Of a stretch of 64,000 nt of DNA, positions 57,480 to 64,000 are shown in pieces. The translations under genes were made by a program, and so were the position numbers. Source of the DNA: Paenibacillus sp. MMS20-IR301 (GTDB lineage: Bacteria > Bacillota > Bacilli > Paenibacillales > Paenibacillaceae); NCBI RefSeq assembly GCF_032302195.1, contig NZ_CP135275.1, forward strand, positions 5,857,501 to 5,921,500, written 5' to 3'. Every line of letters begins with the position of its first letter. Positions within the stretch are counted from its first letter, which is position 1. The notes below the pieces were generated by a model. The model saw only the letters and a list, made by a program, of their open reading frames with translations, was not told the DNA's origin and searched no databases.

Positions 57480-59383
57480 AACGTGAAGGATGGTTTGCTC
57501 CCTATTACTCGGCCTACTTCTGGCGGTTCGTACTGATCGTTGCGCTGGGCGCTCTAACGATATTCTCAGCCTCTTCGCTGATGTACACGTCAGGCTTCCT
57601 GATCTCGAAGGCTTCGATTCCGCCGGAGAATATTCTGATGATCTATGTGCCGATTGTCGGCGTGCGCACCTTCGGGACAAGCCGGGCCGTCATCCATTAT
57701 GTAGAGCGGCTGGTAGGACATGATACCATTCTGCGCATTCTCTCGAAGATGCGGGTCCGGCTGTACAATATTCTGGAGCCGCAGGCGTTGTTCTTATCTT
57801 CACGCTTTCGTACCGGGGATATTCTCGGCATGCTGGCTGATGATATTGAATATTTGCAGAATGTATACCTCCGTACTGTCTTTCCGAGTATTATTGCGCT
57901 CTTAATCTATGCTGCTGCAGTGATCTCGCTGGGCACATTTGACCTGGCGTTCGCCCTGCTCATGGGGCTGTACATGCTCGTACTGGTTGTTGTTCTGCCG
58001 CTGATCTCGCTGCTGTTCACCCAGAAGCGCCAGCGGCTGGTGAAGCAGGAGCGCAACCGGCTGTATCAAAAGCTGACCGATGCCGTGCTCGGCCTCGGTG
58101 ACTGGGTGATCAGCGGACGGCAGAGCCAGTTCGTGGACACGTATGAGGCCGACGAGCAGGCGGTTGCCCGCACAGACGGTGCGCTGCGGCGCTGGGCCCG
58201 GCTGCGGATGTTCATCGGCCAGGCCGTAGTTGGCTTTGGCGTATTGTCCATGCTCTACTGGGCAGGCGGCCAATATGCTGACGGAGCGATTGCCGGAACG
58301 CTGATTGCCGCGTTCGTGCTGGTGGTGTTCCCCGTAGCGGATGCCTTCCTGCCGGTATCGGAGGCCGTAGAGAAAATTCCGCAATACCGGAATTCGCTTG
58401 AGCGTCTGGAGGGCGTGGGCGCTGCGGAAGGGGCAGGCGGAATTGCGGCAGCCGGAGGGAATACTGGAGCTGGCGGGAAAGCAGGGGACGCGGGAAAAGC
58501 GGAGACTGCCGGAGTTAGAGGAGCAGCAGGAGCTGCTGGGAATGCAGAGGCTGGCGGGGAAGCAGGAGCTGCGGGAGATGCAGAAACAGCGGCTCAGGCG
58601 GCCGCTGCGGTCTTGGCGATCCAGGCCAGCGGCCAGGCGCAGATTGAGCTGAAGTCGGCGGCCTACCGCTATGCGGCGGGAGACGACTGGTCTGTTCAGG
58701 ATCTGACGCTGCATATCCCGCAGGGGCGGAAGATTGCTGTTATCGGCCGCAGCGGAGCCGGCAAATCGACGCTGCTCAAGCTGGTGCAGGGCGTAATTAC
58801 GCCCACCAGCGGCTCAGCTACGATTAACGGGATCGATGCTGCGGCTTACGGTGAGCGGATTCCGCAGCTCATCGCCGTACTCAACCAGAGCCCGCATCTG
58901 TTCGACACCACAGTGGCGAACAACATCAGGCTCGGGGACCCGGCCGCCTCGGAGGAGGCGGTCAAGGGGGCAGCAGCGCTCGCGAAGCTGGATGCGCTGA
59001 TCTCTTCGCTGCCGGAGGGCTATAACACTCCGGTGCGCGAGGCCGGGCAGCGCTTCTCCGGCGGTGAGCGGCAGCGGATGGCCCTTGCGCGTATTCTGCT
59101 GCAGAATACGCCGGTGGTTGTGCTCGATGAGCCGACGGTCGGCCTCGACCCGCGCACGGAGCGCGAGCTGCTGGCCACCATGTTCGGTGCGATGGCGGGC
59201 AAGACGCTGATCTGGGTTACGCATCATCTGGTCGGTGCGGAGCAGATGGACGAAGTGATTTTCATGGAGAACGGCCGGGTGGAGATGCGCGGTACCCATG
59301 CTGAGCTGATGGAGCGGGAGCCGCGTTACCGCAAGCTGTATGAGCTCGACCGGCCAAGCCAGTTCATGGATGCAGCCAAGTAG
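57476..59383 (+). CDS. cydC: Thiol reductant ABC exporter, CydC subunit, with Gly/Ala-rich insert
   Basis: 635-residue half-transporter pairing with CydD. Six helices lie in residues 1-310. Then comes a Gly/Ala-rich low-complexity stretch of about 70 residues (roughly 315-385, GAGG and AGGEAGAAG repeats). The ATPase follows, with Walker A GRSGAGKSTLLK near 425, FSGGERQRMALARIL and VVVLDEPTVGLD. The insert is unusual for this family, which normally joins the domains by a short linker. The start is TTG 57476 after GGAGGG. Confidence 0.93.
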   Translation: MKREGWFAPYYSAYFWRFVLIVALGALTIFSASSLMYTSGFLISKASIPPENILMIYVPIVGVRTFGTSRAVIHYVERLVGHDTILRILSKMRVRLYNILEPQALFLSSRFRTGDILGMLADDIEYLQNVYLRTVFPSIIALLIYAAAVISLGTFDLAFALLMGLYMLVLVVVLPLISLLFTQKRQRLVKQERNRLYQKLTDAVLGLGDWVISGRQSQFVDTYEADEQAVARTDGALRRWARLRMFIGQAVVGFGVLSMLYWAGGQYADGAIAGTLIAAFVLVVFPVADAFLPVSEAVEKIPQYRNSLERLEGVGAAEGAGGIAAAGGNTGAGGKAGDAGKAETAGVRGAAGAAGNAEAGGEAGAAGDAETAAQAAAAVLAIQASGQAQIELKSAAYRYAAGDDWSVQDLTLHIPQGRKIAVIGRSGAGKSTLLKLVQGVITPTSGSATINGIDAAAYGERIPQLIAVLNQSPHLFDTTVANNIRLGDPAASEEAVKGAAALAKLDALISSLPEGYNTPVREAGQRFSGGERQRMALARILLQNTPVVVLDEPTVGLDPRTERELLATMFGAMAGKTLIWVTHHLVGAEQMDEVIFMENGRVEMRGTHAELMEREPRYRKLYELDRPSQFMDAAK

Positions 59384-59462
59384 AGTAAATATAGGCATCT
59401 GTTCCGGCTGCCAGGGGGGATACTCCATGGGAGTGAGGGCGTATCCCCGCCAGTCAGGTCTG

Positions 59463-59645
59463 CCAACGGACACAGCAGCTCTTATTTCTCGCCAAAACCA
59501 ACTTTCTGCAGGCTAACGGACTCCAGCGCACTTATTTGGAGATTAAGCCCTCTTATACGCATGCTTGAGGGTAAATAAGTGCGCTACGGTCCGTTAACCG
59601 GCTAAATAGCTCATTTTCGCTAAAATAACGGCGCTGTGGTCCGTA
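59463..59645. repeat. Short repeat family A: two direct and two inverted copies
   Basis: The core ACGGACNNCAGCGCNCTTATTT occurs forward near 59466-59487 (degenerate) and 59517-59537. It occurs inverted at 59573-59594 and 59624-59645 (degenerate). The two inner copies form a large palindrome with a 35-bp centre. Confidence 0.75.
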
Positions 59646-59815
59646 AGGATCGGAAGAGTAACATAATTCATTTGAAAGCAAGAAAGGCTTAGATCCAGTA
59701 AGCAGCAAGCGTACAGTTAGATCTTAAGTTCAGGGTGTGCGCTAATTAAAGAAGCTCTTTCCGTCCGGTTCCGGGCAGAAAGAGCTTTTTTAAATGACGA
59801 AGCCGGAAACCGGCT

Positions 59816-60003
59816 AATAGCTGTATTCTGTGCATTTAAACCGGTGAAGGGGCGAAAATGGCAGCTGATAACTGTAGTTCATACAACTAAATCGGCCCGA
59901 AGTCTTTCAAATGCTCTGTATTGCGACGATTAATTGCACGAAATACAACTAAACAGCTCCGGCGCAGGAAATCAGACATTTTAGTTGTACGAAGTGCAGT
60001 TAT
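59816..60003. repeat. Short repeat family B: three direct and one inverted copy
   Basis: The motif TAACTGNANTTCRTACAACTAAA appears at 59816-59840 (degenerate), 59868-59891, 59929-59953, and inverted at 59979-60003. Spacing is about 50-60 bp. It is distinct from family A. Confidence 0.7.
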
Positions 60004-60022
60004 GTGCGGTAGATGGGTTCAC

Positions 60023-61360
60023 TTATATACTATACCGCTCAGAAACCCACTCTGTGAACATAGCGTAGTCCTTCTCCACCTGTCCGGCATAGCCATAAGC
60101 CCACTCTGCAAGGTAACGGGCGAAGGCTGCGGAGTCAGCACCCATGGCTTTGGCAATTTCCTGCTCGCTGTGATAATCGAGAATACCCAGGTCGACGTCG
60201 GCATCGGCGCGGGCATGCATTTTGGCGGTCAGGCTGCCCATCTGCCGGAGAACCACGGCCAGCTCATCGGAACTGGTAAGGTTTTCTGATTTAAGGCTTT
60301 TTTTATAGGGGGAACGCTCCCGGATATAGAATTCCCGGCCGTCCAGCGTCAGGAAGCCAAGATAAGGGTCAGCCTTGTGGTGCATCGCCTGCTGGGTGGC
60401 GGATACCCGCTTGCCCTGATGGGCAAAGGATTGCCAGAATGATTCGGAGTAGGGCAGGAAATAAGCCGGAACGGGAACCCGCACTTCTTTTACCTCCAGA
60501 ACGGTGTCGTCGGTCCCCGCCTGCTCCATGCCGCCCTCAATAAGAATATAATAACGGTCCAGTCCGATGGAGGCTGTGCCCGAGCCGCGCTTCACCGCGA
60601 TATCCTTGATCCGGAAATGCTCCTCAGTGAGCGTACGCGAAACTACCGTCCGGGTATATAAGCTCCAGCCCTGCTCAAGCATTGCCTGCTCAGCGGCTCC
60701 GGGAATCAGCAGCTCCGTGGTCTCCAGGAAGACCCGGTCGGTCTGCATCTGGGCCGTGACCTTCTCCAGAAAATGGCTCTGCCGGCGCTTGTCCAGCTTG
60801 CGGAGCAGCTTTTTGACCGGACCTTTGGCGGTATTCCCGTCTATAGTGAAGCTCCCGGGATCATCCTTGTGTTCACAGAAACGGCGGATCTGCCGGTAAT
60901 AGGCCTCCGCATAGCCCTGGATAAGCGCATGCTGCTCGCCCGGAACGTACCCGAGTGCCCTGCCGACAAGCGCAATACTGACCGCCATCCGCAGCAGATC
61001 GTAGAGATAAGAGCCGACATAGCCCTCGTCGAAATCATTCACATCATACACCAGGTCCCCGTCTTCACTGCGGAAGGCACCGAAATTCTCGAAATGCAGG
61101 TCACCTTGAATCCAGGTAGGCCGCTCCGGCGAGCTGTGGTAAGGGAAGTACTGCCGGGTAGTATCGAAATAAAACAGATAAGCGCTCCCGCGGTAGAAGG
61201 AAAAGGGACTTAGCGCCATTTTGCGGTACTTCTCTGCTCTGGCATCACGGGTGAGGGCCATAATGCTGCCGTCGAATTCATCAAAAATCGAAATCAGCAA
61301 ATCTCTGCGCAGCTTCGAACGGGTACGGATGACGCCTTCAGTAATCGACGGGTTGACCAT
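60023..61360 (-). CDS. DUF2252 family protein
   Basis: 445-residue member of DUF2252, a family with a protein-kinase-like (aminoglycoside phosphotransferase-type) fold. The signature WIQGDLHFENFG near 97 and DVNDFDEGYVG near 120 give the catalytic-like Asp/Asn residues. Later blocks are VKRGSGTASIGLDRYYILIEG and FYIRERSPYKKSL. The substrate is unknown. I use ATG 61360 (MVNPSITEGV), preceded by AAAGGAGC; frames reaching 61483 add an unrelated N-terminus. It runs leftward, divergent from the peptidase gene. Confidence 0.87.
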   Translation of the reverse strand: MVNPSITEGVIRTRSKLRRDLLISIFDEFDGSIMALTRDARAEKYRKMALSPFSFYRGSAYLFYFDTTRQYFPYHSSPERPTWIQGDLHFENFGAFRSEDGDLVYDVNDFDEGYVGSYLYDLLRMAVSIALVGRALGYVPGEQHALIQGYAEAYYRQIRRFCEHKDDPGSFTIDGNTAKGPVKKLLRKLDKRRQSHFLEKVTAQMQTDRVFLETTELLIPGAAEQAMLEQGWSLYTRTVVSRTLTEEHFRIKDIAVKRGSGTASIGLDRYYILIEGGMEQAGTDDTVLEVKEVRVPVPAYFLPYSESFWQSFAHQGKRVSATQQAMHHKADPYLGFLTLDGREFYIRERSPYKKSLKSENLTSSDELAVVLRQMGSLTAKMHARADADVDLGILDYHSEQEIAKAMGADSAAFARYLAEWAYGYAGQVEKDYAMFTEWVSERYSI

Positions 61361-61592
61361 GGCGGTGCTCCTTTCGGGAAATCGGTTATGGCTGTTACAG
61401 CCGGACTGGTGCGGGCGGAAGATGTCCGGGCTCCGGTACAGCTTGATTATATCTATTATTTCCATGGGCGGCCGGAATAGCAAGCGTGATATACTGGAGA
61501 GGATTTGGTGTAATGGAAAAACTTGAAGAACGGGGTGGAAGCATGTGATACGGAATTGTTCCTGCGACTAAAAAATAAGGGGATGTTACCAT

Positions 61593-63383
61593 ATGCAGTT
61601 AACTTGGAATCTGGACAGTATCTATCCTTCCTTCCAGTCGGAGCAATTTCAGCAGGACCGCATGCTTGTGGAGACACTCGCCGGGGAGCTGGAGGCATGG
61701 TCAGCCTCAGCGCTGAATACGGTGCAGAATGCAGCCGGAGTAATGGAAGAGTTCCTTAGACAATATAATGCTTATCAAAATATATATCTGCGCCTGTTCA
61801 GCTACGCAGAGTTAAGGTTCAGTGCGGATAACAGTGATGCCGGAGCGGCTAATACGATGGACGAGCTGGAGGAGGTCACCTATGGTGCGGCAAAAGCACT
61901 GATCAGCTTCAGCAAATGGCTGGCCAAGGTGAGCCCTGAGGAGCTTGCGTCATGTGTCGCCTCCAGTGAATATCTTCAGCAGCATGGCTTCTATCTGCGC
62001 GGGCTGCAGGATAAATCCCGGCATATGCTGAGCGAAGAGGGCGAGGCGGTCATTGCCCGGATGCAGATGAACGGCTCCAAGGCGTGGGAGCGGCTCTATA
62101 TGCAGACGCTGTCTATGCTGCGGGCTGATGTGGAGCTGGACGGCATACAGCAGAGCCTGTCGCTGGCGGAGCTGCGCAACCTCGCTTATGATTCCGATCC
62201 GGCGGTACGGAAGGCGGCAGCCGAAGCTGAACACATAGCCTGCCGCAGCGTGGCGGAGCAGAGTGCAGCCTGTATCAATGCTGTAACCGGCGAAGCGGCA
62301 GCCGTCTATGAGCTGCGGGGTTATACATCACCGCTGCACAAGGTGCTGGCGGCCTCGCGGATGGATGAAGAGACACTGCAGGTGATGCTGCAGGCGATCC
62401 GGGAGAGCCTGCCGGACTTCCAGCGCTATTACGCCAAGAAGGCGGAGCTGCTGGGGGTTGCGGGAGGACTGCCATTCTATGATGTTATGGCGCCTGTGGC
62501 GGGAACGGCTGCGGAAGCTTCTGCCGGCCGGATCAGCTATGAAGAGGCCCAGGCGATGATTGTGGAAGGGTTCGGCAGGTTCAGCAAGGAGCTTGGCGGT
62601 TTCGCCCGCAAAGTGTTCCGGCAGCACTGGATCGATGCCGAGCCGCGGAGCGGCAAGGGCAACTTCGGCATGTGTGTCGATATTATCCCGATTGGGGAGA
62701 GCCGGATCATTACCAGCTTCAATGGCAATTATATTGATGTGAGCGTGCTGGCCCACGAGATTGGACATGCGTATCACAGCAGCCATCTGGCCGGACAGAC
62801 GATCGTTAATACGGATTATCCGGTGCCGATTGCCGAGACGGCTTCGATTTTTTGTGAGAGTCTGATGAATGTTGAGCTGCTGACCAGCCTGCCTGCGGAG
62901 GAAGCAGAAGCCATACTGGAGCGGAGCCTCGCCGATGCCGGATACTATGTTGTCGACTTCTATGCCCGTTATTGCTTCGAGAGCGGGTTGTATGCCCGCA
63001 GGAAATCCGGCAATCTGCTAGTGGAGGAGCTGAACGGGCTGATGCTGGAATCGATGCAAGCCGCTTACGGCGACAGTGTGCTGCCGGGCTCCATTCATCC
63101 GTACCAGTGGATCAGCAAAGCCGGATATTATATGGCAGGCAATGAGTTCCTGAATTTCCCGTATTCCTTCGGTCTGCTGTTCTCCAAGGGACTGTATGCG
63201 CAGTACAAGAAACGGGGCGAAGGCTTCGTAGCCCGGTATGAGCAGTTCCTCTCGGCGAGCAGTACGATGAGCATTGCGGAGGCCGCGAAGCTGATGGATA
63301 TCGATGTGCATTCGCCCGCGTTCTGGCAGGATGCGCTCTCGCTGATCACCGGGGATATAGATAAATTTACGGGGCGGAAGTAA
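61593..63383 (+). CDS. M3 family oligoendopeptidase (PepF-like)
   Basis: 596-residue cytosolic zinc peptidase of the M3B/PepF group. The active site HEIGHAYHS near 388 supplies two His and Glu; the third ligand is Glu in PVPIAETASIFCESL. The N-terminal helical lobe includes SFQSEQFQQDRMLVETLAGELEAW. It would trim short peptides. AAGGGG lies about 11 bases before the ATG. No Pfam-style match can be run here, but the motif is decisive. Confidence 0.95.
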   Translation: MQLTWNLDSIYPSFQSEQFQQDRMLVETLAGELEAWSASALNTVQNAAGVMEEFLRQYNAYQNIYLRLFSYAELRFSADNSDAGAANTMDELEEVTYGAAKALISFSKWLAKVSPEELASCVASSEYLQQHGFYLRGLQDKSRHMLSEEGEAVIARMQMNGSKAWERLYMQTLSMLRADVELDGIQQSLSLAELRNLAYDSDPAVRKAAAEAEHIACRSVAEQSAACINAVTGEAAAVYELRGYTSPLHKVLAASRMDEETLQVMLQAIRESLPDFQRYYAKKAELLGVAGGLPFYDVMAPVAGTAAEASAGRISYEEAQAMIVEGFGRFSKELGGFARKVFRQHWIDAEPRSGKGNFGMCVDIIPIGESRIITSFNGNYIDVSVLAHEIGHAYHSSHLAGQTIVNTDYPVPIAETASIFCESLMNVELLTSLPAEEAEAILERSLADAGYYVVDFYARYCFESGLYARRKSGNLLVEELNGLMLESMQAAYGDSVLPGSIHPYQWISKAGYYMAGNEFLNFPYSFGLLFSKGLYAQYKKRGEGFVARYEQFLSASSTMSIAEAAKLMDIDVHSPAFWQDALSLITGDIDKFTGRK

Positions 63384-63486
63384 GGACGGATTTTTGCGCG
63401 GCGGAAGGTTCCTTTTTGCGGGGAATTGTGGTAGAACAGTAGTAGAAGTATACACCGCAGCGGCACAGAAAGGGATGCTTGATTGA

Positions 63487-63654
63487 ATGTATGTAGTGTG
63501 TAAGGAACACGTAGAGCTGGCCATCGACAAATTTGTGGACGAGTACGAGGATGCACCGGATGTTGTGGATCTGAAGGAGACGGAATTCTCGGACTGGGAC
63601 CCGCCGGCGAAATGTGCGGAATGTGAGAAGAATGCGGAATATCTGGTGGTCTGA
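63487..63654 (+). CDS. CxxH/CxxC mini-protein
   Basis: 55-residue acidic protein reading MYVVCKEHVELAIDKFVDEY and ending KCAECEKNAEYLVV. The CKEH and CAEC pairs define the CxxH/CxxC family, probably binding one zinc. Function is unknown. AAAGGGA lies 11 bases upstream. It is too short for usual ORF length cut-offs. Confidence 0.85.
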   Translation: MYVVCKEHVELAIDKFVDEYEDAPDVVDLKETEFSDWDPPAKCAECEKNAEYLVV

Positions 63655-63672
63655 GGACTGCCTGGATTAGAA

Positions 63673-63714
63673 AAAACACCCTGTAGCCGTGAATGGCCGC
63701 GGGGTGTTTTGGCG
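63673..63714. terminator. Terminator between the mini-protein and MFS genes
   Basis: AAAACACCC (63673-63681) pairs with GGGTGTTTT (63702-63710); T or A runs on both sides suit convergent genes. Confidence 0.85.
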
Positions 63715-63733
63715 TTGATTATGAGTAACAGGA

Positions 63734-64000
63734 TCAGGCGTCTGCCGCTTCTGCCATGTCGGGAAGTGACCGGCCCGCTCTGCCCCGTCCGTAGATAAAG
63801 GCGGAGACAATCGCAACGATTGCCGCAATCGACAGTCCCCAGTAGATGTTGGAGTAAGCGGTCTGAAGCGGCAGGCTGCGCTGCCACTCCAGGGCACTTG
63901 CGGCCATCGCTACGCTGAAGGCTCCGCTGAAGAACTGCAGCAGCTGGAACAGGCCCATCCCGGAGCCAATCTGCGAGGAAGGCAGAATCCGGGAGATCTC
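63734..64000 (-). CDS. MFS transporter, C-terminal part (5' end outside window)
   Basis: The 88 visible C-terminal residues begin EISRILPSSQIGSGMGLFQL. Two hydrophobic segments (helices 11 and 12 of a major facilitator) follow: LFQLLQFFSGAFSVAMAASA and IYWGLSIAAIVAIVSAFIYG. The tail RAGRSLPDMAEAADA is cytosolic. The segment around QIGSGMGLFQLLQFF resembles drug-efflux (DHA2-type) transporters; the substrate is unknown. Confidence 0.75.
   Translation of the reverse strand, partial: EISRILPSSQIGSGMGLFQLLQFFSGAFSVAMAASALEWQRSLPLQTAYSNIYWGLSIAAIVAIVSAFIYGRGRAGRSLPDMAEAADA

Larger units (their letters stand above)
59384..60022. other. cydC to DUF2252 gap: repeat clusters and a terminator
   Basis: A 639-bp stretch with no convincing gene. 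It contains the repeat clusters listed separately and AAGCTCTTTC (59752-59761), which pairs with GAAAGAGCTT (59778-59787) ahead of TTTT as a terminator. An open frame at 59921-60289 overlaps the DUF2252 gene antisense and has no site, so I ignored it. Confidence 0.7.

Noticed and set aside
57902..58714. Minus-strand 270-codon frame inside cydC
   Set aside because: Antisense shadow of the low-complexity insert and membrane region; Ser/Cys repeats reflect the complementary GC-rich repeat.
59463..60003. CRISPR array in the cydC-DUF2252 gap
   Set aside because: Copies are few, degenerate and in both orientations, with unequal spacing and no cas genes.

Overview
The window reads as the chromosomal origin region of an endospore-forming Bacillota bacterium, most probably Paenibacillus or a close relative. 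Support comes from the gene order around oriC (gyrA, gyrB, remB, recF, yaaA, dnaN and dnaA on one side; rpmH, rnpA, yidC, jag, mnmE, mnmG, rsmG, noc, soj and spo0J on the other), spore-linked genes (yyaC, yidC/spoIIIJ, a YheC/D coat-type protein), moderate GC content and strong AGGAGG ribosome binding sites. I assign the genus from memory of this synteny, not from a database search.

Layout. From 1 to 11.1 kb nearly all genes are on the minus strand and point away from oriC: a partial HD-GYP protein, gyrA, gyrB, remB, recF, yaaA, dnaN and dnaA. A plus-strand YheC/D gene sits between gyrB and gyrA. oriC is bipartite. A DnaA-box cluster fills 11.2-11.6 kb upstream of dnaA, and a DnaA box, GC-rich spacer and DnaA-trio element lie between dnaA and dnaN at 9.67-9.77 kb. 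To the right of oriC almost everything is on the plus strand, so both arms are co-oriented with replication. The ribosome/RNase P/membrane insertase and tRNA-modification genes come first (11.9-18.7 kb). They are followed by the chromosome partition genes with two parS sites (18.7-21.6 kb) and a set of conserved small genes (cysteine desulfurase, DUF4446, yyaC, DUF3343, MscS, DUF951; 21.7-25.7 kb). Next come tRNA-Ser(CGA), a YjzC-like gene and rpsF-ssb-rpsR (25.7-27.8 kb).

The 27.9-35.2 kb stretch is more accessory. It has a membrane protein, a VOC protein, a MutS2-like ATPase without the Smr nuclease domain behind a long leader, an oligopeptide-binding lipoprotein, an LCP cell-wall ligase and a CBS protein. 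The leader of the MutS2-like gene holds a 7-codon ORF and two strong terminators. Core genes resume with MazG-like, yybS, gdpP, rplI and dnaB, then purA, an M23 peptidase, the walRKHIJ-htrA cell-wall stress cluster, two cold-shock genes and cydABDC behind paired Rex-type operators. The window closes with DUF2252, an M3 oligopeptidase, a CxxH/CxxC mini-protein and the end of an MFS transporter.

The strongest candidate for something undescribed is the 28.66-31.12 kb locus. It looks like a translation-responsive attenuator controlling a Smr-less MutS2 homologue, a protein family whose full-length member is known to split stalled ribosomes. Other items of interest are the DnaA-box pair beside yaaA, a structured leader before the LCP gene, a terminator-like hairpin array between rpmH and rnpA, and two families of short interspersed repeats after cydC.
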